A stretch of DNA of 5,966 nt, taken from Alphaproteobacteria bacterium. Lineage in GTDB: Bacteria; Pseudomonadota; Alphaproteobacteria; UBA8366. The first letter of the stretch is position 1. Each line of letters opens with the position of its first letter. The stretch spans positions 1 to 5,966 of the forward strand of contig JAOTYV010000285.1 in the NCBI GenBank assembly GCA_029861675.1, read 5' to 3'. Positions 1 through 5,885 of this stretch are shown one piece after another. The notes under the pieces were generated by a model. The model was given only the letters and a program-made list of their open reading frames with translations. It ran no database searches and was not told the DNA's origin. The position numbers were made by a program, and so were the translations under genes.

Positions 1-652
1 ACCGCAAGAGCAGCAGGATCTGAATCTGCACCGTGGCATCCAGCGCGGTCGTCGGTTCGTCGGCCAGCAGGACACGCGGCCGGCACGACAGCGCGAGCGC
101 GATCATCGCCCGTTGCCGCAGCCCGCCGGACAGCTCGTGCGGATAACTGGCGAGCCGCCGCTTCGCCGAGGGAACCTGCACCATCTCCAGCAGTTCCAAC
201 GCGCGCGCCATCGCCGTCCTTCTATCGACGCCCTCATGGCGGAGGATGGTCTCGGCGATCTGCTGGCCGATGGTAAAGACCGGGTCGAGCGCGGTCATCG
301 GTTCCTGAAATATCATCGCGACCTTGGTGCCGCGCATCTCGGTCAGATCTTTTTTCGGCATGGTCAGAACGTCCGCGCCGTCGATGCGGATCGAGCCTTC
401 GAGCACGGTCCGGTTTTCGGGCAGCAACCGTTGCAGGGCGCGCAGCGTCACGCTCTTGCCCGAACCGGATTCGCCGAGGATGCACAGCACCTCCCCCGGG
501 TGCAGCGAGAAATCGACGCCGTTGACCGCGTAGACCGTGGTTTCTGGGGTGACGAAGCGCACCCGGAGGTCTCGCACCTCGACAATCGGCGCGGCGGGCG
601 CGGCATCGGGCGCGCTTCCGCTCAAAGACGCCGCCGGCATCGCATCGCTCAT
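1..652 (-). CDS. DppD/OppD-type ABC transporter ATPase, C-terminal part beyond window
   Basis: Cytoplasmic ATP-hydrolysing subunit of a peptide-type importer; it would pair with the DppF-type ATPase encoded just before it. The frame is open for 217 codons and runs off the left edge. Visible motifs in order: Walker A GESGSGKS (residues 60-67), Q-loop glutamine in IFQEPMT (Q116), ABC signature LSGGLRQR (174-181), Walker B VLLADEP (194-200) and D-loop ALD (203-205). The H-loop and any C-terminal cysteine motif lie outside the window. IFQEPMT and ADEPTTALD are typical of the DppD/OppD branch rather than DppF. The ATG at 652 overlaps the upstream stop codon as ATGA and follows GGAGAG at good spacing, which supports this start and translational coupling. 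The first 22 residues are an Ala/Pro/Ser-rich extension before the conserved domain. The signature has Leu where Met is common in this branch, a mild variation. The substrate is unknown. Confidence 0.95.
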   Translation of the reverse strand, partial: MSDAMPAASLSGSAPDAAPAAPIVEVRDLRVRFVTPETTVYAVNGVDFSLHPGEVLCILGESGSGKSVTLRALQRLLPENRTVLEGSIRIDGADVLTMPKKDLTEMRGTKVAMIFQEPMTALDPVFTIGQQIAETILRHEGVDRRTAMARALELLEMVQVPSAKRRLASYPHELSGGLRQRAMIALALSCRPRVLLADEPTTALDATVQIQILLLLR

Positions 653-1722
653 GGCGTCTCTCCGGACTGCGACTGTGCCCGGCTGTGGCCCGAACCGGCT
701 TCCTCCATGTGGCAGGCCACCGCATGATCGACCGCGTCGGCCCCGCTCTTGGTGTACAGCGGCGGTTCCGTGGTCGCGCACACTTCCTCCGCGAAGGGAC
801 AGCGTGTGTGGAAACGGCATCCGGATGGGGGATTGATCGGGTTCGGCGGATCGCCGGTGATCGGCGCCTCGTCGATCCGTTGTTCGGGATCCATCGACGG
901 CCGCGATTGCAGCAGCGCCTGGGTATAGGGGTGCCGGGGATTGCCGTAGATTTCGTCGACCGCGCCAAGCTCGACCACCTTGCCGAGATACATCACCAGG
1001 ACCCGGTCGCTCATGTATTGCACCACGTTCAGGTCGTGCGAAATGAAGATATAGGTGAGATCGAATTCGGCCTTTAGATCAACCAGAAGGTTCAGGACCT
1101 GCGCCTCGACCGATTTGTCCAGCGCCGACACCGCCTCGTCGAGAATAATGACACGCGGCTGCAGGGCGAGCGCCCGCGCCACGTTGATCCGCTGCCGTTG
1201 CCCGCCCGATAGTTCGTGCGGATAGCGCTTGCCGAATTGATCCGGCTGCAGGCCCACGCTCTCGAGCAGGCCGAGCGCCCGGTCGCGCGCTTCCTGTCGC
1301 GGCACGCCATGTACGGTGGGGCCGAAGGCAATCGTGTCCTGGATCGGCAGCCGGGGATTCAGCGACGCATAGGAATCCTGAAACACCATCTGCACCTGGC
1401 GGCGCAGCTCATTTACCGTCAGCCCTTCCTTGCCGCCCACCGCCTGTCCGTCCAGCACGATTTCACCCGCGTCCGGTTCGATGAGATGCATCAGCAGCCG
1501 CGCGGTCGTCGATTTACCGCAGCCGGATTCGCCGACAATGCCGAGGGTTTCGCCGGAATGGAGCGAAAACGACACCCCGTCGACCGCCTTCACCATGAGG
1601 CCGGCATGCTGGAAAATGCCCATCTTGACGGGAAAGAACTTCTTCAGATCGCGCACGTCGATCAGCGTTTGCCCGCGGGCGGGATCGATGCCATTCGGTG
1701 CCGCGGCCGGGGAGTTTGTCAT
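649..1722 (-). CDS. DppF/OppF-type ABC transporter ATPase
   Basis: Second nucleotide-binding subunit of the importer, 357 residues, a normal length for DppF/OppF. Motifs: Walker A GESGCGKS (64-71), Q-loop FQD (Q115), signature LSGGQRQR (171-178), Walker B VIILDEA (191-197), D-loop SALD (199-202) and H-loop ISHD (H229). The segment after residue 28 (FFPVKMGIF, then VKAVDGVSF) is the DppF-type N-terminus. The C-terminal oligopeptide-transporter region carries NPPSGC and four cysteines (C302, C308, C315, C337). In family members of known structure such cysteines hold a [4Fe-4S] cluster; binding here is inferred. Walker B is followed by Ala instead of the usual Pro, while the catalytic Glu (E196) is present. 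The ATG start lies 13 bases after the DppC-type stop and behind a strong GAGGGG ribosome-binding site. The gene end overlaps the next ATPase gene by four bases. Confidence 0.97.
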   Translation of the reverse strand: MTNSPAAAPNGIDPARGQTLIDVRDLKKFFPVKMGIFQHAGLMVKAVDGVSFSLHSGETLGIVGESGCGKSTTARLLMHLIEPDAGEIVLDGQAVGGKEGLTVNELRRQVQMVFQDSYASLNPRLPIQDTIAFGPTVHGVPRQEARDRALGLLESVGLQPDQFGKRYPHELSGGQRQRINVARALALQPRVIILDEAVSALDKSVEAQVLNLLVDLKAEFDLTYIFISHDLNVVQYMSDRVLVMYLGKVVELGAVDEIYGNPRHPYTQALLQSRPSMDPEQRIDEAPITGDPPNPINPPSGCRFHTRCPFAEEVCATTEPPLYTKSGADAVDHAVACHMEEAGSGHSRAQSQSGETP

Positions 1723-1726
1723 CGAA

Positions 1727-1738
1727 CCGCGCCCCTCA
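1727..1738 (-). promoter_or_regulatory. Stop/ribosome-binding module before the DppF-type gene
   Basis: The identical 12 bases TGAGGGGCGCGG are found here. TGA ends the DppC-type gene and AGGGG is the ribosome-binding site, nine bases before the ATG at 1722. Overlap of stop and ribosome-binding site suggests reinitiation by the terminating ribosome. Confidence 0.75.
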
Positions 1739-2653
1739 CAGCCTGACGTCCATGGCGCTGCGCAACCCGTCGCTCATCAGGTTGAAACACAGCGAGGTGA
1801 CGAAAATCATCACGCCCGGCAAGGCGCAGACGACCGGATTGACATAGATCGACTGGCGCAGCGTGCTCAGCATGAGCCCCCAATCCGCCGCGGGCGGGCT
1901 GACGCCGAGGCCGAGGAAGCTCAATCCCGACGCAATGATGATACCGACGCTGACGAGGCTCGTTGCATAGATAAAGACGGGTCCAAGCACGTTGCTCAGG
2001 ACGTGGACGCGGATGATCGTCCACGAGCTTGCACCGCTGGCGCGCGCTGCCTCGACGAAATCGAAACTGCGGACCTGCGTCGTCACGCTTTCGGCGATGC
2101 GTGTAAGCGGTGGAATAAAGACAAGGGTCAACGCCATCATGCCGTTGCCGATGCCGGCGCCGAGCGCACCGGAAATGGCGATCGCCAGCATGATCGACGG
2201 AAACGCGTAGAACACGTCCATCAAGCGCATGATGAGCATGTTCGTGCGTCCGCCCACGAAACCGGCGATGACGCCCATCGTACCGCCGATAAGCAGAGCG
2301 ACAACAACCGGCACGATTCCCATCAAAAGCGATATGCGGCCGCCATAGATCAGCCGCGACAGCATGTCCCGGCCCAGCTCATCCGCGCCGAGCGGGTATC
2401 CGGCCGTGCCGATCGCGGTCAGCCGCTTCAGCATGTTGGCCTTGTACGGGTCCGCCGGCGCCAGGAGCGGCGCGAAGATCGCCATTAGGACGATCAGCAG
2501 GATGATCACGGCGCAGGTGACGGTGACCGGATCGCGACGCAGCCGCAGGAATACATTCTGCCAATAGCTTCGCACCTCGAGCGCGCCGGTCGGAATTTCA
2601 CCGCCTGCGGCTGATTTCGCGGCGCGGTCCGCGGTTTCATCGATCGTGTCCAT
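1736..2653 (-). CDS. DppC/OppC-type ABC transporter permease
   Basis: Inner-membrane permease of the peptide-type importer, 305 residues from the chosen ATG, usual family length. A cytoplasmic N-terminus of about 44 residues is followed by a first hydrophobic segment (about 45-65), then the OppC hallmark PLGADELGRDMLSRL (87-101). Further membrane segments lie near 107-133, 138-165, 172-186, 226-250 and 274-297. The EAA loop that docks on the ATPases is FVEAARASG (about 199-207). LSFLGLG followed by PPAADWG and the C-terminal NLMSDGLR...DVRL are family signatures. An upstream TTG at 2668 would add five residues and overlap the DppB-type stop. I prefer the ATG at 2653 because the run AGGGG (2665-2661) sits seven bases ahead of it. 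It forms the channel with the DppB-type protein encoded directly upstream. Confidence 0.96.
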   Translation of the reverse strand: MDTIDETADRAAKSAAGGEIPTGALEVRSYWQNVFLRLRRDPVTVTCAVIILLIVLMAIFAPLLAPADPYKANMLKRLTAIGTAGYPLGADELGRDMLSRLIYGGRISLLMGIVPVVVALLIGGTMGVIAGFVGGRTNMLIMRLMDVFYAFPSIMLAIAISGALGAGIGNGMMALTLVFIPPLTRIAESVTTQVRSFDFVEAARASGASSWTIIRVHVLSNVLGPVFIYATSLVSVGIIIASGLSFLGLGVSPPAADWGLMLSTLRQSIYVNPVVCALPGVMIFVTSLCFNLMSDGLRSAMDVRL

Positions 2654-2655
2654 TC

Positions 2656-2667
2656 CCGCGCCCCTCA
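2656..2667 (-). promoter_or_regulatory. Stop/ribosome-binding module before the DppC-type gene
   Basis: TGAGGGGCGCGG begins with the TGA stop of the DppB-type gene and runs straight into the purine-rich ribosome-binding run AGGGG. It lies seven bases before the ATG at 2653 and decides that start over the TTG at 2668. The same 12 bases recur at the next junction. Confidence 0.75.
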
Positions 2668-3618
2668 ATCCCGTTTGATTCTCGGGTCGACGGATGTCTG
2701 CATCACATCGACGACGAGGTTGACTGCGACAAAGAACATGGCGAGCACCAGGATCGTTCCCTGCAGGACCGGCAAATCCCGGCGGAAGATCGCTTCGTTG
2801 AGCAGAAATCCGGTGCCGGGCCAGGCGAAGATCGTCTCGATCAGGATCGAGCCGCCCATCAGGTGCCCGATCTGCAGACCGGTCACCGCCATGACGGTCG
2901 GCGCCGCGTTCTTCACCACATGGCGCAACACTTGCCGTTCCATAAGGCCCTTCGAACGCAGGGTTTGCACGAATTCCTGGTTAAGTATCTCGGCCACGGA
3001 GGCGCGCATGCTGCGAGCGATGATCCCCATCGAAATGACCGAGACGCCGATCATCGGCAGGATCATATGCCGCATATGTGCCCAGTCGACCGTCCACGCC
3101 GCCGATTCCCCGGGCCCCATGCCGAGCGACGGCAGCCAGTTCAACTCCACGGAAAATATTATGACCAGGACAATGGCGAGCCAGTAATTCGGTACGCTGA
3201 CCCCGGTAATGGCCAGCGCCGAGACCGCCTTGTCGGCCAGCCGCCCATGCTGGTAACCGGCTATGGTGCCCAGCACGACGGCGATGGTGAAGCCAAAAAT
3301 CGAGGCGAAGACAGCAAGTATCAACGTGTTGACGACGGCCCTTTTCAAATCGTCGGTCACCGGCTGCCCGGTACCGATCGACGTTCCGAGGTCGCCCGTG
3401 ACCGCCCGCCCGAGCCAGATTGCGTATTGCACGGGCAAGGGTTTGTCGAAGCCGTACAATTCCTTGATTTCCTGAACATCCGCCGCCGTCGCGTCGTCCG
3501 GCAGCACGGCGTCGAGCGGATCGCCCGGTCCGAGATAGACCAGGGAAAATACGATGACCGTAACCCCCAGCGCGATCGGGAATGTGTAGAGAATTCTTCG
3601 TATGATGTATTGAAACAT
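2665..3618 (-). CDS. DppB/OppB-type ABC transporter permease
   Basis: Inner-membrane permease, 317 residues, normal for the family. The N-terminus MFQYIIRRIL followed by a hydrophobic helix (about 11-30) and LGPGDP is characteristic of DppB. The periplasmic N-terminal domain spans about 31-95 and includes the LYGFDKPLPVQY segment (54-65). Membrane segments lie near 97-120, 131-156, 185-203, 244-262 and 284-306. The LPSLGMG loop (162-168) and the EAA-type loop QEFVQTLRSKG (214-224) are conserved, and the end DPRIKRD matches the family. The ATG at 3618 is the only start giving the family N-terminus, yet the bases before it contain no good Shine-Dalgarno sequence, unlike the neighbours. It lies 79 bases after the binding-protein gene, with a stem-loop in between, so its translation is probably lower than that of the binding protein. 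Confidence 0.97.
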   Translation of the reverse strand: MFQYIIRRILYTFPIALGVTVIVFSLVYLGPGDPLDAVLPDDATAADVQEIKELYGFDKPLPVQYAIWLGRAVTGDLGTSIGTGQPVTDDLKRAVVNTLILAVFASIFGFTIAVVLGTIAGYQHGRLADKAVSALAITGVSVPNYWLAIVLVIIFSVELNWLPSLGMGPGESAAWTVDWAHMRHMILPMIGVSVISMGIIARSMRASVAEILNQEFVQTLRSKGLMERQVLRHVVKNAAPTVMAVTGLQIGHLMGGSILIETIFAWPGTGFLLNEAIFRRDLPVLQGTILVLAMFFVAVNLVVDVMQTSVDPRIKRD

Positions 3619-3637
3619 GAACGGTCAAACCGAACGT

Positions 3638-3667
3638 CGGGAATCACTCAACACAGAGCGATTCCCG
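3638..3667 (-). promoter_or_regulatory. Intercistronic stem-loop between binding-protein and permease genes
   Basis: On the minus-strand transcript CGGGAATC at 3667-3660 pairs exactly with GATTCCCG at 3645-3638. The stem continues inward with one G-U wobble and CTC/GAG, giving 12 paired positions around the six-base loop TGTGTT. No T-run follows, so it does not look like an efficient intrinsic terminator. It begins about 30 bases after the TAG stop of the binding-protein gene. By analogy with other binding-protein operons (for example malE-malF), it probably protects the 3' end of the binding-protein mRNA or causes partial attenuation. The pairing is directly visible; the role is inferred. 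Confidence 0.7.
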
Positions 3668-3697
3668 CGTCCGCTGGTTATCCTTTACGGCTTCGGT

Positions 3698-5308
3698 CTA
3701 GTTCACTTTGTGGACCGGCGTCAGATCCAAATACCAGGACTGTGCCGGCACCATGCCGCGAACTTTCGGGCCGAGCGCCCGTGGATTGAGATCCTTGACG
3801 ATCCAGATCCAAACCGCATCGTCGACCAGCTTGGTATGGAGCTCCGCGGACAGCTTGTCTTGTTCCTTGATGTCGAAAGTGGTGACGATCTTGTCGATCA
3901 TCTTGTCGACCCAGGGATCCTTGTAGTGGCCCCAGTTCCGGCCTTTCGGCGCGATACTGGTAGAATGAAAGAAGCGCACGAAGGCGTTGAAGGGCTGCGC
4001 CGTGCTGTAGCTGTTGTTGATCGCATGGAAGCCCTTCTGATCGGCCGCGGTCGCTCCCGCTCGGGAAATCGTCCGCATGGCGGCCCATTCGACGACCTCG
4101 AGCTGCAGGTCGATGCCCACTTCTTTCATGTTCTGCTGGATGAACTCGTTCATCGGCAGCGGCTGCATCTGACCGGATCCGCCGGTCGAAATGACCAGTC
4201 TGGTCTTGACCGGGTTGTTCGGACCATAACCGGCTTCCTTCAACAGCCGCCGGGCCTCTTTCGGGTCATAGCGAATATTGAATTTCGGCGAGCCGCGCCA
4301 GGGATGGCCTTTCTCCAATTGACCGGTCGACGGTTCCGCCAACCCCCCAAGCAGTTTCACCAGCCCGGCACGGTCGACCGCGAGATTGGCGGCCTTACGG
4401 ACGCGTTTGTCCAGCCAGGGCGACCCCGGCAAATAGCTAAGCGTATAGGGCCAGATATGCGGATACGTATTGGTGACGACCTGCATGCCGGATTTGCGCA
4501 ATCGCGGAACCGCGTCGGGTGACGGCGCCTCGATCCAATCGACCTGCCCCGACAATAACGCCGCGGTGCGTGCCGTGGCTTCCGGAATCGGCCGCAAGAC
4601 AAGCTTCGACTTGGCACGCCGCTTCTTGTCCCAGTATCCCTTGAACGGCGCCATCTCAGCACGTTCGCGGGGCACCAGTTTGGTGAGGCGGAACGGCCCG
4701 GTGCCGGACGGCTTAAAGGCGAATTTTTTCCAATCCTTGCCGACATTCTCCCACTGCGCCGGGCTCGATATCAGGAACCACGTGAGCTGATAAATCAACA
4801 TGGCGTCCGGCGTCGGCGTGGTGACCTCCACCGTATAATCGTCGACCTTGCGGTAGCCCTTCACGCTGGGGATGCGGGCGCGAATCTGTGCGGCGCCTTT
4901 CGGATCGAACTGCGGCGATTTCTTGTCGAGGATCTTGCCGAAGTTAAAGATCACCGAATTCGCATTGAAATCGGACCCATCGTGAAATTTCACACCCTTG
5001 CGGAGTTTGAAAGTCCATTTGGTCTTGTCCTTGGGATCGACCTTCCACTCCGTTGCCAGCGCGGGAACGATCGTGGCCGACACGTCGGATCGTGAGAGAT
5101 CCCAGTTCACCAAACCGTCATACATGGTGAACCCGGTGAAGCGCAGCCCTTCGCCACCCTGGCTCGGCGCCCCGGTGGTAACCGGAATATCGGCGGCAGT
5201 CATGCCGATCCGTATAACGGATTCGGCGTTTGCACTTGCGATAAAGCCCATTGCCGCCAAGCCCGCGGCGGCAAGAGAAATCGCGATAGGCCCTGCTCTT
5301 TTAAACAT
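3698..5308 (-). CDS. Peptide/opine-type periplasmic solute-binding protein (SBP_bac_5 family)
   Basis: Captures the transported compound in the periplasm and delivers it to the two permeases. It has 536 residues, usual for family 5 (cluster C) binding proteins. The N-terminus MFKRAG, a hydrophobic stretch (7-24) and ASANA before ES form a Sec signal peptide with likely cleavage after A28; no lipobox cysteine is present, which fits a Gram-negative cell. Family landmarks are MYDGLVNWD (62-70), VPALATEWKV (81-90), WTFKLRKGVKFHDGSDFNANSVIFNF (98-123), GTGPFRL (202-208), LLSGQVDWIE (251-260), VRKAANLAVDR (303-313), YDPKEARRLLKEAGY (347-361) and EVGIDLQLEVVEW (396-408). I see no cysteine in the whole protein. 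The ATG at 5308 is preceded by TGGGAGAG with six bases between GGAG and ATG, a strong site. It is first in the operon. Ligand specificity (peptide, opine, glutathione, amide or other) cannot be decided from the sequence. Confidence 0.96.
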   Translation of the reverse strand: MFKRAGPIAISLAAAGLAAMGFIASANAESVIRIGMTAADIPVTTGAPSQGGEGLRFTGFTMYDGLVNWDLSRSDVSATIVPALATEWKVDPKDKTKWTFKLRKGVKFHDGSDFNANSVIFNFGKILDKKSPQFDPKGAAQIRARIPSVKGYRKVDDYTVEVTTPTPDAMLIYQLTWFLISSPAQWENVGKDWKKFAFKPSGTGPFRLTKLVPRERAEMAPFKGYWDKKRRAKSKLVLRPIPEATARTAALLSGQVDWIEAPSPDAVPRLRKSGMQVVTNTYPHIWPYTLSYLPGSPWLDKRVRKAANLAVDRAGLVKLLGGLAEPSTGQLEKGHPWRGSPKFNIRYDPKEARRLLKEAGYGPNNPVKTRLVISTGGSGQMQPLPMNEFIQQNMKEVGIDLQLEVVEWAAMRTISRAGATAADQKGFHAINNSYSTAQPFNAFVRFFHSTSIAPKGRNWGHYKDPWVDKMIDKIVTTFDIKEQDKLSAELHTKLVDDAVWIWIVKDLNPRALGPKVRGMVPAQSWYLDLTPVHKVN

Positions 5309-5320
5309 GGTGCTCTCCCA
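5309..5320 (-). promoter_or_regulatory. Ribosome-binding site of the binding-protein gene
   Basis: TGGGAGAGCACC lies directly ahead of the ATG at 5308. GGAG is spaced six bases from the start, making this one of the best sites in the operon. It fits the high synthesis expected of a binding protein. Confidence 0.75.
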
Positions 5321-5742
5321 TCATTGTTGGTTTACTGGAGTTGGTTGGTTCCAAGCATTCGTTGCAGGCCGGGATTTGGCGGTGACGTTTTGTCGCGGGA
5401 AAATTTCGGAGACCACAGCGACAAGTGTGCGCGTATCCGCATCGACATCGAACGCGTCGGACCGCAGATTGAGAGTCTCGACATCGCACGGCAATCCCCG
5501 CCTGTGGAAGGAATCGAGCGTCGGCCGACCCGGCGCTCTCAGCAGATTTTAGAGTATGCGAAACACGAACTATTTGAGCGGCCTCCTGTCCCGCAACAAG
5601 CGGTCCCGACGAATACGCGGAAAAAAAGACGAGTTCGAACGTAAAATACGCGACACAGATGACGAGGTTCTGACGCTAGAAGACATCAAATGTGTCTCAG
5701 ATTCAAATTCGAGCCTAATTGCTCTCGCCGCAGCCGCCCCGT

Positions 5743-5813
5743 GGTCACCGGCTTCGTAGGGAGATTTTCGTAAGGATCGCCACTGTCGCGCATGGTTCGA
5801 GCGGCCGGTGACC
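5743..5813. repeat. 10-bp perfect inverted repeat upstream of the amidase gene
   Basis: GGTCACCGGC at 5743-5752 is the exact reverse complement of GCCGGTGACC at 5804-5813, with 51 bases between the arms. It lies 72 bases before the amidase start. It could be a pair of operator half-sites allowing looping, a long-loop RNA stem, or chance in GC-rich DNA. The repeat is directly visible; its function is not known. Confidence 0.45.
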
Positions 5814-5885
5814 TACCCAACAATTTATGCAATGGTTACGGTTGCGGCGCCTCTCGTATAGCTGAACAAATCATTGCGAGGCACT

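Larger units (their letters stand above)
5309..5885. other. 577-base divergent intergenic region without a convincing gene
   Basis: This stretch separates the leftward transporter operon from the rightward amidase gene and should hold both promoters. Several short open frames exist on both strands, but none has a good start, family resemblance or consistent codon use. About 5540-5720 is noticeably richer in A and T than the genes, with an A7 run at 5621-5627, as expected of promoter DNA. I found no hexamer pair close to the TTGACA/TATAAT consensus at proper spacing on either strand, so I mark no promoter. Structure seen: a 10-bp inverted repeat (5743-5752 / 5804-5813), the 8-bp palindrome GTTCGAAC (5633-5640), three TTGGTT copies (5327-5350) and a 9-base direct repeat TCGACATCG at 5442 and 5478. 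A minus-strand open frame ending at 5321 is discussed under findings. Confidence 0.7.

Noticed and set aside
113..1077. Plus- and minus-strand open frames over the ATPase region (for example 113-727, 234-968, 685-1077)
   Set aside because: They are shadows in other frames of the two ATPase genes, whose Walker and signature motifs are intact.
2654..2668. TTG at 2668 as start of the DppC-type gene
   Set aside because: It would overlap the upstream stop, is a rarer start, and the strong AGGGG run is ideally placed for the ATG at 2653. It would add only five residues.
3638..3667. Intercistronic stem-loop as a full intrinsic terminator
   Set aside because: There is no T-run after the stem, and the downstream genes clearly belong to the same importer.
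1430..4522. Long plus-strand open frames opposite the transporter genes (352, 308 and 301 codons)
   Set aside because: They are antisense to genes with complete family motifs, are rich in Arg, His and Gln, and show no domain. This is typical of GC-rich codon bias leaving the opposite strand open.
5621..5627. A7 run read as a T-run terminator on the minus strand
   Set aside because: No GC-rich hairpin precedes it on the minus strand; only the short palindrome GTTCGAAC is near.
5324..5644. 106-codon plus-strand frame
   Set aside because: It begins inside the binding-protein leader, has no ribosome-binding site, and shows no recognisable domain. It lies opposite another open frame in the same codon phase, so its open length is weak evidence.
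5556..5759. 67-codon plus-strand frame before the amidase gene
   Set aside because: Mixed codon use, an A7 run, only AGAG as a ribosome-binding candidate and no recognisable family. The AT-richer composition fits regulatory DNA better.
5794..5804. GGTTCGAGCGG resembling a tRNA T-loop
   Set aside because: No acceptor stem, D-arm or anticodon arm can be formed around it.
5834..5862. TATAGC at 5857-5862 as the -10 element of an amidase promoter
   Set aside because: No acceptable -35 hexamer lies 16-18 bases upstream; TTGCGG at 5842 is only 9 bases away.
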